From contig JAAVTG010000986.1 of NCBI GenBank assembly GCA_011947345.1, forward strand, positions 29,325-93,324: a DNA stretch of 64,000 nucleotides, written 5' to 3'. The notes beneath the pieces are model-generated. The model made no database searches, was not told the DNA's origin, and saw only the letters and a list, made by a program, of their open reading frames with translations. Below are positions 44,865-56,900 of this stretch, in pieces. Numbering within the stretch: the first letter of the stretch is position 1; the number at the start of each line of letters is the position of its first letter. A program made the translations under genes and the position numbers. Origin of the DNA: Phytophthora quininea (lineage: Eukaryota; Oomycota; Peronosporomycetes; Peronosporales; Peronosporaceae).

Positions 44865-47040
44865 CGGCGACGGCATTTCTTTGGTTACCAGCTGCATCAC
44901 GGTCAGTAGAATATCTAGCCGCTTCTGAGTAGGCAAGCTGCGAATGCTCTGTCATAACACAAGATAACATATTAGTCGGAAATATTAGAATGCATTTCAC
45001 GAACGCTTCGTACATTCATCATCCATCGTGAGCTGTTCCTCGTAGCGGTAGCCACGGAGCTTGCAGCGGTCATCCTGGTACTGGTGGAGGCCGTCTTGGT
45101 GCTGGTGGCGACGGCCATGGAGCTCGTAGCTGCCGGGCTGGGACTGGTGGCGGACGTCCTCGTCGTCCTAATACTGCTGCTGTTAGCGGCCGTCCTGGAG
45201 CGGGTGGTCGCGTTGCTGTTAGTAGTGCCTTGCGTGGTGATGCTGATTTGGATTTTTCTATGGGTAGCAATCCCCGCGCTGTGATTGGTTGGATTTTAAC
45301 TTAGTGGATGAGTGGTTGTGGAGACGTGTGACCAGTTGGGACAAGGCTGTGGCGGGAGTCCTACCAAGGATGGTCCCTAGGTTTCGGAAGCCTGCGTCGG
45401 GAGTATGTAAATCCCGAAACGCACTGGAGGCTCGGTCCGAAGCCGCACCTCGTCCGTCAGCAAGTGTCCAAGAGTGGGCGGAAATCACATTGAGGGAACG
45501 TATCCCCTCTGTGACTTGTGTAGCCTTGGCCCCAAAGCGCACGATGAGTGTGACGCTAAGGGCTCCCAAGACCTAGTCTCTCCCCAACAAAGCACGTGTT
45601 ACACAACACACTACGTTTCCAAGAAGTTGCTACGCTCGATGGAAGTGGATTTCCCGATACGCTAGGACTCTGGAACCGGATTCGGCATCCTGGACGCAGA
45701 TTGGCGTTCCAGGATGACCAATCCCTGAACCGTGATTCTGGATGTATGAGGTTGTGGAAGTCCCTTTACAAACATCAAGTGAAGAATCAATCCCCAGTGC
45801 GAGTGATGTGGAGCACCTGGAGTTGAAGTTGCGAGAGGTCACCCCGTTTGGGAAACTTGACCCCCATTGAGCAATGGAGATGCTCCAGGATTGCGCACCC
45901 AGTGATTACTCCATAGTCGGACCAAGTCACTTACGCCGTCCATATTCAAGTCAAGATATTGTCAGAAGATTGTTCAAGATTCGTACTTAGTATTGCATAG
46001 CTAGTTTGTATGAGATTTTAACAGAGTTCGATTTCCCCCAAGTGCTCAAGTGCTCCGAGGAAGCGGAGGCCGCATTGGGCGTTAAGGGCACCTTGGCTTA
46101 GGGACTAGCCTCGTGTGGAACTCTCCCCGTGTTCAAGTCCAGTTGGGAAGGGGAGTTCGAGGGCGTATCGCTCCTGGATTGACCCCGACCCATTCCATAT
46201 CCTAGTTGGGCCGTCGGTACATTCGGGCGTCACCCATTTTATATTGACCTGACCGTCTTGTGTGGCTGGATAGCAGTGACCACCAGGGCGTTGACACTAA
46301 CTGCGTTGTGAATCGGCTGACCTAAGCTTTGTTACCGAGTGCTGTATTTGTTGCTCCATGAGGAGCTGGTGCGCGAACGTCGGGGTGTTCGAGACCTTCC
46401 AGGTTTCCCGAACCGCATACGCCCCATCGATCCTGGACGAGGACCCACCACCCGAGGGTCCAAAAGAATAAGTGGTGGCTGCATTTCGGTATCGAACTCT
46501 ATATTGTTAATTGTTATCTTGTACAGGTTTGGTTGTGTGATCCAGAAGTGCGACCACAAGCTACCTTCTAGCTCTTCTAACCCGCTCTCTGTAGCAAGCG
46601 CGTTCGGGGAACTCCCGAACCGCAGTACTAACCTACCCGTTACCTGTATCCTGAGCAGGTGTCCTCCCTGGTCGTCGAGTCCAGCGATTCGAACCCTTAG
46701 GGATTGCATACAAGGTACACGCCAACGGTTTCAGGTTGCTCAAGGGCCTTCTGGAGCAGCTACCCCCGCAGACCAGTTCATTCCGGTCGCGCCACTGTAC
46801 ACCCTCCTGGGCGCAAGTTTTTCACCGAGCTTCGCCACACTTGGCGTCTTGAGAGTCTCCTTGACGCTCGCATGGTGGAGGAACGTGTGCTAACCATGAT
46901 CGTGTTCTTTTGCTTTTCCGGATACGATAGGGGCTGGTCCCGAGCAGCCCCTATACAAAGGCTTTATTTGCACGTTTTTCGTTTGTTCTCCGGCATAGTT
47001 CTTTCCGGATCCAGCAGCGCGAACACTCTGGTCCGGCCAC
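44865..47040. other. No confident gene
   Basis: Contains a CTGGTGG/GTCCTGG-rich tract (45060-45240) that gives a very hydrophobic plus-strand frame of 66 codons (MEAVLVLVATAMELVAAGLG...), probably compositional. It also holds a short frame with YPLCDLCSLGPKAHDEC (45474-45665), faintly like a retroelement zinc knuckle; an imperfect inverted repeat CATCCTGGACGC/GCGTTCCAGGATG (about 45686-45717); and open frames on both strands at 46332-46893 without recognisable domains. Confidence 0.35.
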
Positions 47041-47345
47041 TTTTCCGGCATAGTATTGCGGAGCCATTCAGTGTGACCCCCAGTAACAGATATAAGGTCA
47101 TCGTCCAATCAGCGATCAGCAAGGAAACTACACGTGCGGTTGAGCTGAATCCTTGGGGACTACGTTTTAAAATACGGGGAACACGAGGTGATTGTCCCGT
47201 GTGACAGAGATAAGTCCGTCAGACAATCAGCATTCACAGAAGCTATTGAAGGCATCGTAGGCCCGATTGAATCGAAACTGTGGAGATATATGTTTCGTTG
47301 CAAGATGGATTCTCTGGTGAGACTCAACAAAAATGTAGGGGAAAT
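47040..47345. repeat. Displaced copy of the 129-bp subtelomeric repeat
   Basis: Contains CCAATCAGCGATCAGCAAGG (about 47106), GGGGACTACGTTTTAAAATACGGGGAA and ...GGCATCGTAGGCCCGATTGA...GAAACTGTGGAGATATATGTTTC. These match, degenerately, the array and its right flank at 56650-56900. It lies directly outside X copy 2. Confidence 0.65.
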
Positions 47346-48639
47346 CGATAGTCCGAAAAAATAATTGTGGTGAAGCGGTTTTCCTGAAATGCGGTCGATA
47401 CGGGAGCCCAGCATACTGGATCCAGACTCAGATCCCCGGATCAGATATGGGTACATCGAGGAAGCAATGGATCCAAGCGTGGGCGATCCAGATCTGCAAC
47501 TGAGGGAACGGCCTTACTTTTGAGTAAATAGTTCTGACTTCTGAGTACGGCCATTTCAGGCCGAGTTTTGAGTAAAGGGCAGAGCCGATGTGTGAAGCCA
47601 TCACATGCCTCGGGTGCTGAGTAATGAGTAAATTGACAAGCGATTTGTGGAGACCATTTTTATTTTATTTTTCTGCTAAAACATGAAGACTCCCTATGCA
47701 GCACATCTCCTTCTCTTAAAACAAATAAATGTTGATGCTAGCCGTCACATCCAGACCCAGGACTTACGCTATATTGACAGCTTCTGCCAAATCCTCGCAC
47801 TCCAGCGCAAATTCTTGACCATCCGAAAGCTTCACCGACCAAACAAACACACCATTCCGCTCTGCCCAAGAAACCATCATTCCCGCTCTTGTTTCGTCTA
47901 CACCGCCAGCCCCTTCTATCTTCTTTAGCACATTCCAGTGCTGAGGTCGTGCGGGAAACCACAAGAACAGAGCTACCAAGTTGTCCACCGAAAAAAAAGC
48001 TGGTTGCTTCTGTCTTCGGACAAGGCTCCGCCTCGGTTCTTTGCTGTCCTCCCGAAACTTTCCTTACAGGAAGCCGAGCTGTGAGGCCGTGAATTTCAAC
48101 GTCTTTTTGCAGAACCATCGTGGCGAGGACGTGTGCACATTGCTACCCAGTCTTCCAGAACCCCAAACAATCGCATTTGTACTTCTGACGAATTCCATTT
48201 ATCTAACAAGCACATAATTAGACATAGCATTAGTCACCTCAAAGATAATGTAGCTGCATCGCAGCTGCACGTACATCTTGCAGAGGAAATTGCGACTGCA
48301 CCGACAAGATTAGTGACTGTCGGTGCAAAATGTTCACTTTGTGAAGCGACAGCAACAGCAACTCTACATTATTGACTGTTGGTTTTGGGGATGCTCCTAG
48401 CTCGCCTCGGATCGAGTCTAGAAATCTAGTGCGGAATACGATATGTCAGAAAGATTTTGATTAGCTGTAAACGTGACGAACATACCTGTGAGCTCTCTCA
48501 CGTGTGACTTGGTTTCCGTGAATATTTCGTCCACCTACGATGATCTTTTGGCGTTGAAAACAATTGCTTTCAGCAATTTTTGCCACGCGACGCGGAGGCT
48601 GTAGTAGGTTTTGGTCGAGTTTAACAGTCGCCTGGCTCT

Positions 48640-50214
48640 ATGAACGATCTCCGCTAGTAGTGGACCTACAGTAGAGTGTTAGAGTGAGATAGTTAACATT
48701 GAGATCACTGTAAATGAAAAAAATTACCTTCGCACCAATGTGCCAGCTCGGCCTGTGTTGGGACTGATGGCTGATGTAGTAGGATGTTTGGTAGCGAATC
48801 ATTAAGTACTGTCGCGGTACTGCTCGTAATCCCGACACACAGGAGCGTTTGATGACTCGATGGTGTGACTCGAGAGCATTCTCTGACGGAGTGCTACCCA
48901 GTATAGCGCACGTACTATACCAATTTGCCCAACAACCAGACATATAGTATGTCTACATCCAGGTTGAGTAAGTATCCTCACCCCGAGAGCACCAGTATTC
49001 CAGAAACAACTCGCTTAGAGCTGATAATCGCTCTTTGGATCTCGCCTCATGCAGACACTTTATGTTGGGCCACACATTTGTTTCGTAAAACGTGTCGTGC
49101 TTCAGGAGAGGAAAGTGTCAGCATTATTATCCATACAAGGCATTTTAGTGATTACCTGGAGCAGTGCCTTCTTAGAGCGAGTTTTTCTCGTGAAGTGTGG
49201 GTAGCAATTTAGCAGCAAAATTTCTGGCCACACCGCTTTACCAAAAGCGTTCGCTATGTACGAAGTGTGGTCGAGACTGCCAAACGCAAGCTTCAAATTT
49301 ATCCCGAAAAACTCGGCTGCGTACTCTTTAGTCGTCTGAAACATCTCCTTGTATACCACTTCGTTTTCCGTGTGAGTGAACATATACACCCACGGAACGA
49401 AGCTTTTCGAGTACGTGTTCCGCACAAAATGCGCCGTATAAGTGCCGAAATCGATCAACGTTCACCCTCCCAACAGAAATGAGGCCGCGTTAGTAAAATT
49501 ATGCGTTAGGGAAACAGAAACATCATTTACCGTGAGTTTGTACGTTCCGTCGGTGACACCCAGCACACCATCATTGGCCTGACCTCTCGTCGCATATACA
49601 ACATTCCAGAAACATCTACGAGAAGTTGCAATTATTCCGTAGCTACAAACCTTCGTTCCGCTTGCCTCTTCTGTTTCGTAGTTGAACGCTTTTAAGACGA
49701 GGAGCTCATCCTGAACTTCGATCGGCTGCGGCGCCAAGCCCGAAATGTCGATATCGCTGTCAAACACTAAACCGGGGCCGAGAAATGAGTCTGTGGACTG
49801 GCAGGTCTTTGATGCCGCCCATTTCAGAGGTTTGGAGTGATTGTCGATCTCCCAGCAGCCTGTACAGTTGTAATAGAGTTAAAAATTAGTATATAGAGCA
49901 GCAAAATTGTTGACACGACGCTTACCTGCTGCTTTTTTCTTCGGGTACGCTTTTCTGTTGTTGAGCTGCTTTTCTGTCGGAATTGAGAAATTTGCCTTAG
50001 CACACACACTCTTTAACAGCATCTTCCGACACTTTTGGCCTCCAGATCCTGCCGCCAGTAATCCGTCGGATTCCCGCTTGTGCCGAACATTAATGCCAGC
50101 CTTCTTGGTAGTGGACACATCATCGGTGTGGGTTCCTGCTTCTTCTAGAGTGACTATATCGCCACCTCCGTCCTTTGAAGGACACAGTCGGAAATGTTTG
50201 TGTATTTTACACAC
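48640..50214 (-). pseudogene. MULE transposase remnant of MULE-2
   Basis: Minus-strand pieces in order: 50214-49879, Lys-rich N-terminus; 49767-49462 with NDGVLGVTDGTYKLT, the family's TDGTYKL-type catalytic segment; 49458-49102 with KSFVPWVYMFTHTENEVVYK, GINLKLAFGSLDHTSYIANA and WPEILLLNCYPHFTRKTRSK, the DDE-core region with its C-x-P/W-H motif; and 48943-48638 with GSTPSENALESHHRVIKRSC, matching the family's S-x-NN-x-LE-x-x-H block. Frameshifts lie between pieces, so it is inactive. An additional minus frame at 47988-47764 (GVFVWSVKLSDGQEFALECE) is unassigned. Confidence 0.68.
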
Positions 50215-50900
50215 ATAAACTTTCTGTCGGTGCTATCTCCTCAACAACCTCTACGCCTTACACTACAATTCTCACAGCCATCAGCAAGTTCACCATTCGA
50301 TACAGCTCCTTTTAAATCCCATCTCGTTCAAACTCCACCTCCTGCTCAGCCAATCCATACCCGAGATGCTGAAAACCAACAGCAGCAGCAACGTCGCCCT
50401 AGAGGAGCTGGGTTTTCAGACGCAGATACTGACAGCCTTTTAGATCTTCTCGAAACTCATCTATCACTTTCTCGAGACGAATTGGACTACGCAGCTTCCC
50501 TACACAACGCAGCCTACGTTGGTGACGACGGAACAACCGACTCGCAAGCGAAAGTTCGCTAAACTTCACAGAAAGCGGACCCGACGGGGATCCAAACATT
50601 CCCGCAAATGTGCTGACGGCAAAGCCCATCCGCACGGAGATGACTCGTCAGGCCAATTTGGGTGACGGTGAGGGCGCCGCCACCGAGGCTGCTCTCGATT
50701 TCGTTCCTCGTACACCTCTACCAGCACAAACAACTGAGGCAAAGTATGATCTGGTGCCATTGCCAAAAGCCCAAAAGAGCTGCGTGCTTCGTGGGGTCGC
50801 TCCAGAAGGCAAATGGGGGCAGAGTATTGCGGGTAGACGAAAGCATTCGCTTCAGTATGGCCATTCCTTTTGGTTCAAGCGGGTTTCTCGATGCAAAATA
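50194..50900 (+). pseudogene. Second MULE-2 gene, oomycete SANT-like/DUF6818-type protein, frameshifted
   Basis: The first frame (50194-50562) has a Pro/Gln-rich start, then RPRGAGFSDADTDSLLDLLE and SRDELDYAASLHNAAY. Near 50530-50570 the frame shifts: the continuation is read as TRKRKFAKLHRKRT in one frame, then GDPNIPANVLTAKPIRTEMT in another (50610-50939). This RKF-x-x-LH-x-x-x-TPTGDP-x-IP pattern is one I associate with an oomycete-expanded family of Myb/SANT-like, transposon-associated proteins. It is transcribed divergently from the transposase. Assignment to DUF6818 is tentative. Confidence 0.45.
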
Positions 50901-51993
50901 GAAGAAAGCACCAACTTCGCAAAATCCCGGATTTGCTGAGCTGAAATTTTGAGCATTTGACGTTTCAGGGGCGACCCAGTAATGGCATAACATTTGGGGC
51001 ACAAAAGTGTGATGACGGATATTTAGTTCATTCTGTTGTTGAACGCAGTCAAGAGCAACATTTGTCTTTAGATCTTGCCATACCATAAGACTTTCAGAAA
51101 TGGCGATTCTTATTCATTTATACGACTTACATTTTCATACCGTACTAGTCACGACTACGAGTGTCAAATCCGATACAACACAATAACTTAAGTAGGCAAG
51201 TAGACATGCCGGAGGGTCTATGTAAATTTTATGAAATCAATTTATTATGTAGCTTTTTTCCTCAAATTTTAGTAAGTGCAAATAACGAGATAAGTTTTCC
51301 TTAAAAATAGTATTTACTCAGAAGTTAGGTCTGGACACGGCTTACTCATGATTCAGAAAACGTTCCTCAATAATAAGTAGCAACCGCAACTGAGGCCGTT
51401 CCAGGCGTGGATCTGGCACACCAGAGGACTGATCAAGCGACAACATCCAGCGGCAGGTATAGAAATAGTGCAGATGATAGGTTTTGGGATGGGATCTCCA
51501 ATGGATCCACTCATAATTTGCTTAATACAGAGCCGAATTTGCCTTGTACACCACAAGTGCCCTTCCTAGCGCCTAAGACCACGGGATCTACATTGGCCCA
51601 GTCAAGCCACGTCGGGATCACCGCGGATCAAGCCAGATCCACTCGCAGCCTGGATCCACTAGTACCAAGTGCAGATCCGAAGTCTACTGGAGTTATTACT
51701 TGGCCAGGACGACCGATCGACCCTCAACCCCCAAGGTCACGCTATTGGAAGCGTCAAGTAAAGAAAAGGAAGACCACACCCCTTCAAGGCAACCCCCACC
51801 TGGATCCAAAATCCAGGCCCCAGATCCAAGTAGATCCGAGCGACTACTGGTCTGGCAAATATTCAAGGACGCAGAGTGAAGATTCCCGTGCTGCTCCTGA
51901 CCTCCCACGTCCCGCCAAGACGTTCGATCTTGACAGATCAAGCATCCTCGAAGCACCCGAAGAGCAGATCCAGCCCGCCGAGGGGTACACAAG

Positions 51994-53060
51994 GTGAGCA
52001 CACTTCAGCATCCCCACGGATATCGGAGTACCCGGTCCGTTGGTCGGCGTCTGGGTGCAGTAGGAGCGGATTTTGACAAATCCCGCTACACCACAGATTC
52101 GAAATCTTCAAGCGATTCCACCTCGTCTCCTCTCTGGGGGATTTGGAATCGTCGCACGATTCCATCTCGCCTCCAGGTACGACGTCTGTGGAAATTGAAG
52201 AGCCCTTCCCGTACTTGAATATGAGATCGTTGCAAGATGCTTTGAGAGTGCCGACCCACGCTTAGCGTTTGAGAACACGAGATGTGAATCCAGCTCTAGT
52301 TCTGCGGTCTCCGGCTCAGCCAGCTCTGATGAAGAAAGATCTAATGACAGGTCTGCTGCTACTGATACGTTGATGTACGAAATTTTGCCACCGCCTCAAG
52401 AACAATACGAGTCAGAAGAAAAAGCGATTGCTGCTTTACACGCATGGACGAAGGACCACGGTTTTGACATGACTAAACGCCGAGCTTTCTACACTGGGAG
52501 TGAACCCAGGCGTGTGTGGAAGTGCGGATTTGGTTGTGACCGTGCCGGAAAACCTAAATGTACTCACCACCTTACGGACAATGAAAGGACGCGACCTATG
52601 AGAGGTTCAATGCGGATCGGGTGCCGCATGAAATTGGTCTTGCGAGCTGCTGACAAGCAGAAGCCTGACGGTCCGTGGAAGATTGTGTACACGTAATGGA
52701 AGCCGCCTTCATAAGCATCCTCCTTCTGAAGACGCTCGTGTTCACCCTGGACACCGCCGCCGCGCTGCTGCCGCACCAGAGATTGCTCCAGCTGCGTCCT
52801 TACAAGAATTAATTGAAGCACAGACAACGGTCGACATTTCAGCTGGAAGTGTTCGGGCGAGCTTACTTCAGGCTGATCCTAATTCCTTCGTTATCCCTCA
52901 AGATATTGCAAACATGAAGAATAACATTCGTCGGCGTGACTTATCGGAAATGTCAGTGATGGAAGCATTATTTGTATCCTTCTTCAGCGCTAGTACCATA
53001 CTAGCTGGAACCTGTCCTCGGCAATGGCTCTTCGCATCAGCGATTACCTTGGTTGGATAA
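51994..53060 (+). pseudogene. FAR1-type domain protein of element X, copy 2
   Basis: Same protein as in X copy 1. The FAR1 core lies in 52370-52696 (SEEKAIAALHAWTKDHGFDM, KCGFGCDRAG, MRIGCRMKLVLRAA) and stops at the same VYT. The His-rich continuation is in 52683-53060. Two extra lesions near 52130 and 52240 break the N-terminal Ser-rich part that is open in copy 1. Confidence 0.58.
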
Positions 53061-53196
53061 TCCTGGTGAGGCTCCTGTTTTTCTCCGCGCTCCAGTGATA
53101 GCAGAAAAGAGAGAATTGCATGAACCCAGTCGGGCTCGAGAAATGAGCACAGCGCGCGCAAAGCGATCCGCACTTTAGCGATCGCTCCCGATGGAC

Positions 53197-53900
53197 TTTA
53201 CACTCGAGACTGGAGTCGACGTGGGTCGTCTTGTACATCTCCTACTTCCTTGAACACCGGCACGTACTCGTGCTCATTCGCGTGAAGCTGCAGCGCGCAG
53301 TAGGTCAGGACGAAGGTCTAGATCGGCAGCGATGTAGCCGCAGCGGGGCAGCACGCTTTTCGGTTTGGGTGCCATTTTAGGACTGACATGCAACGGACAC
53401 ACTCGGCTGCAACGGACACACTGAACGCGCTTTACTTGGTTTTAGTATGCTGAGCGGTGCGCACCAGAGGTGCGGACTGTATCTAGTGCATAGCCCAGTC
53501 GTGCGGCCTTTTTCTGGAGATGGCCTTCCCAGAAGAATTTTTCCTAAAAGTAGGACGCCCGAGCTGGACAAATTCCGAAAGCAGGACAAAACCCAAAACC
53601 AGGACCAGGACGGCTTGAAAACTTGCGCAGCAGATTTTACCAGGACGTATGTAGGGCATATCTACGGATAACTTACGTCTACATGTACTCCTACGGTAAC
53701 AACGTACGTATGCATGTACTACTACAGTAGACTGCGTACGCGTTCATGTACTCCTCCTCGCAACCGCATATACTTTTGTGTAGTGGAGCTGCAAGTAGTG
53801 TGGTCGTTCAATGATAGCTTGTGTTCCGGGTATTAGTAAGATTATTGTATTTGCACAACGCTGTGCATCCTCATGCATGGATGGAAGTAGGCTATTGTGA
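53197..53900. other. No gene seen
   Basis: About 0.7 kb between X copy 2 and MULE-3. It includes TACGTATG/CATGTACT-rich repeats at about 53645-53765 (three roughly 55-bp variants of CTACATGTACTCCTACGGTA). No recognisable protein. Confidence 0.4.
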
Positions 53901-55335
53901 ATTTGTTTAACCTAGTAGGTCAGCAGAAAATCCAACGACATCGGTCTGCGCTCTGGTTCCAAGTTGATTCACTGTCGTCGTTGTTAGTGACATCGCCATC
54001 GACCTCGTCATTGCGACCAAGAGAATCGCTTTGAACCTCTGCTTCGAGAAGTTCGCCATGATGTGTTGACACGAGATTTGGTAGCTGCACAGTTCTTGGG
54101 ATGAGATGCGCGTTTGTCTCTTCAGCATCGTTTGCATGACGACGACAACTACGCTTGTTGTGACCAAGCTTGTGGCAAATCTTGCACCTGTACGTCGACT
54201 TAAGGTTTGTTTCACCAGAACTAGCAATACACCGTGTAATTCTCCTTCCTGCTTGCTTGTAGAACGGCGATGGTCAAACCTGCTCTTCGTCTACCGTGGT
54301 GTCTCGAACGGGTAATTCAATACCCTTCCCTCTAAACGTGTCAGCGTACGTTTGTGCTAGATACGGCGGAGAGAAGCCGCGCGTGTTTCGCCCTTTGATG
54401 TTGCAGTGCTTGAACACCGCGAGGATATGACGAAAAGGGATCCTCAGTTGGTCTGCCGCCGGGCACGTGCACGTGGGGATGGAGATATCGACACGTCGGC
54501 CCTTTGATGACCCAGCTCGGTTGGCAAAATACGTTGTTGAAGTCGATCGTCTTACCAGATACTCACCGATCCTTTTCGACTCCTGGTCTGACTGAGTCTT
54601 CGCATAGGAGTCAACACCCTACCTATTTCAATCAAAGTCGTAGCACGGATGTCTCGTTGACTATACCGCTCCATTTCAGCTATGGCGCACCTGTAAAAGG
54701 CGTCATGTGGGCTGGCATATCGAAGGCCGTTCTCGAGCATTGCACTGTTGTCGCACTCCACGAAATTGGTGCTCCTCCAGCCAAAGAGAGAAAGCGGTAA
54801 GGACGACGTCGCATCTGGGGTGAGGCTGGACGGAACGGAAGTCGACATGTTGGCATACACGCACCAAAAACGGGAGTAATTTCATCGACGTAGTCCGCGA
54901 CAGCATCGCCATAACTGCTCCGTAAATCGGCCAGCGAAGTCTTGAATTCGGATCGCCTCTCAGACCCTTGAATTTTCCAGACACGGTTTTCGAACTCTGT
55001 GCCAGAATAACCAAAGTGCTTTTGATGTTACGCATAATGTGAACTGTGCAGTAATGTGGATGGAGACGGATGCCGGTAGACCGATAGAAGGGTTCAACCG
55101 CATCTATGATCTTTCCATGACCACAAAATCTCCTAATGATATCCCGGCATCAACGCACCGCTCGAAGAACCACACGATGTTACGTTTATCCTCCACGTTT
55201 ACAAACGCTGTAGCAAGAGTAACATTTTGTCTATTTCCATCACGTCCTAGAAGAGAAAGCACAACACCCTTGTACCTTGAGTGGCGACTGTGATCCCCAT
55301 CGAACCCGAGAAATGGAAGCAACTTGTCTTGCAGC
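53900..55335 (-). pseudogene. MULE-3 transposase remnant, truncated by subtelomeric repeats
   Basis: Minus strand: 55322-55104 begins at FLGFDGDHSRHSRYKGVVLS (first catalytic Asp segment) with LLGRDGNRQNVTLATAFVNV and WFFERCVDAGISLGDFVVME. 55035-54703 has MRNIKSTLVILAQSSKTVSG. 54860-54552 (other frame) has FGWRSTNFVECDNSAMLENG. The C-terminus (about 54195-54110) reads YRCKICHKLGHNKRSCRRH, a CCHC zinc knuckle (C-x2-C-x4-H-x4-C) typical of MULE proteins. The N-terminal third is missing; at 55336 the sequence switches to subtelomeric repeat. Several frame breaks. Confidence 0.65.
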
Positions 55336-55590
55336 TATATATATATGGTCGGCGCTACATATGTATCGCACTAAAATGACGTCGCGTTATGGGCTCTATT
55401 TTGGGCTTTTGCTGCTGTTTATTCCTGTAGCGCGCTGCTTTTAGCGCCCAAATTAGTACTGTATATATATATGGTCGGCGCTACATATGTATCGCACTAA
55501 AATGACGTCGCGTTATGGGCTCTATTTTGGGCTTTTGCTGCTGTTTATTCCTGTAGCGCGCTGCTTTTTAGCGCCCAAATGAGTACTGCT
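55336..55590 (+). repeat. Subtelomeric unit R, tandem pair
   Basis: Two copies, period about 126 bp, of a unit starting TATATATATGGTCGGCGCTACATATG and ending about TTTTAGCGCCCAAATTAGTACT. GGCGCTA near the start and TAGCGCC near the end form a short inverted repeat. Further copies are at about 55874-56000 and 60630-60756. Confidence 0.85.
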
Positions 55591-56900
55591 CGATACACTA
55601 TTTTCGGTAATCAGACGATACTGACGGTAATACTGAGCACAGCATAATGAAACTAAGTGTAACTGGGGTTTTCAGTATGGCGAACACGATGGTGATACTC
55701 TGAGCGAGCAGAAACAGGCGCATCCGCCAATCAGCGATCCGCATCGATAACAACGACTGTGCTCTACCGATTGGGCTAAAAACTCGGAGAAATATGTTTT
55801 CATATACGGGGAACATGATGGTGACAGTCCCATGTGACAGAGACAGGCCCATCATCCAATCAGCGATCAGGAACTATATATATATGGTCGGCGCTACATA
55901 TGTATCGCACTAAAATGACGTCGCGTTATGGGCTCTATTTTGGGCTTTTGCTGCTGTTTATTCCTGTAGCGCGCTGCTTTTTAGCGCCCAAGTTAGTACT
56001 ACTCGACACACTATTTTCGGTTATCAGACGATACCGACGGTAATACTGATCACAGCAGAATGAAACGAAGTGTAACTGGGGTTTTCAGTATGGCGAACAT
56101 GATGGTGATACTCTGAGCGAGCAGAAACAGGCGCATCCGCCAATCAGCGATCCGCAACGAAACCAACGGCTGTACTCCACCGATTGGGCTGGAAACTTGG
56201 GGAAGTATGTTTTCATATACGGAGAACATGATGGTGATAGTCTGATGTGACAGAGACAGGTCCATCAGCCAATCAGCGATCAGGAACGATTGCTGCGGCT
56301 GTACATACCGGTTTCGGCTGAAAACGTAGGGGACGACGCTTTCATATACGGGGAAGAAGATGGTGATAGTGTGAAAAGACATAGACAGGCCCATCACCCA
56401 ATCAGCGATCGGGAAGGATAGCTATGGCCGTAATTACCGGATTGGGATGAAAACTTAGGGGACGACGCTTTCATATACGGGGAAGAAGATGGTGATAGTG
56501 TGAAAAGACATAGACAGCCCCATCAGCCAATCAGCGAGTACCAACGTTATCTACGGTGGAACACATCTGCTTCGACTAAAAACTTGGAGAATCACGTTTT
56601 TGTATATGAGGAGCACGATGGTGACACTGCGAAGTGATAGAGACAGGCCTGTCAACAAATCAACGATCAGTAAGGTTAATTACGGCCGCTTCCTCCCGTT
56701 TGGGACGAAAACTTGAGAGACTACGTTTTCATATGTGGGGAAGAAGATGGTGATAGTTTGCAGCGACAGAAACTGGTGCATCGGCCAATGAGCGTTCACA
56801 CACGCCATTGCAGGCATCGTACGCCCGACGGATTCGAAACAGTGAAGAGATATGTTTCGACGCAAGGTGAACTTGCTGGCGGGACTCAACGAAGAACATA
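55590..56900 (+). repeat. 129-bp subtelomeric tandem array, proximal
   Basis: The landmark CCAATCAGCGATC recurs at about 56140, 56269 and 56398, then in variant forms at about 56527, 56655 and 56784, a period of 129 bp. Each unit has ...GATGAAAACTTAGGGGACGA, CATATACGGGGAAGAAGATGGTG and a degenerate end. Two more units precede a copy of unit R (55874-56000). Units diverge considerably, so the array is old. Confidence 0.85.

Larger units (their letters stand above)
47506..51385 (-). mobile_element. MULE-2, a Mutator-like element inside X copy 2
   Basis: 3.88 kb flanked by the 10-bp direct repeat GCAACTGAGG (47496-47505 and 51386-51395). The ends are weak inverted repeats with recurring GAGTAA: the left reads CTTTTGAGTAAATAG, then CTTCTGAGTACGG, GTTTTGAGTAAAGG and GAGTAATGAGTAAA; the right, inverted, reads TTATTATTGAGGAAC, CATGAGTAAGCC and CTTCTGAGTAAATAC. 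It encodes a MULE transposase remnant on minus and a second gene on plus. Confidence 0.7.
47366..53196 (+). mobile_element. Element X, copy 2 (split by MULE-2)
   Basis: The inverted homologue of 37020-42530: 47366-47505 plus 51396-53196. It shows the MULE-1 empty site (CACCCCTTCAAGGCAACCCC, about 51777), as X copy 1 shows the MULE-2 empty site (GATCTGCGACCAAGGCCGTT, inverted, about 42335-42354). It ends at the same base as copy 1 (CCCGATGGAC). Confidence 0.65.

Noticed and set aside
45084..45284. Very hydrophobic 66-codon frame resembling a membrane protein
   Set aside because: Made of a degenerate CTGGTGG/GTCCTGG repeat that codes Leu/Val in one frame and Pro/Arg on the other strand; no start context or homologue evident.
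47764..47988. Minus frame with GVFVWSVKLSDGQEFALECE as a host gene
   Set aside because: Lies within MULE-2's inverted ends, is short, and has no recognisable domain; left unassigned.
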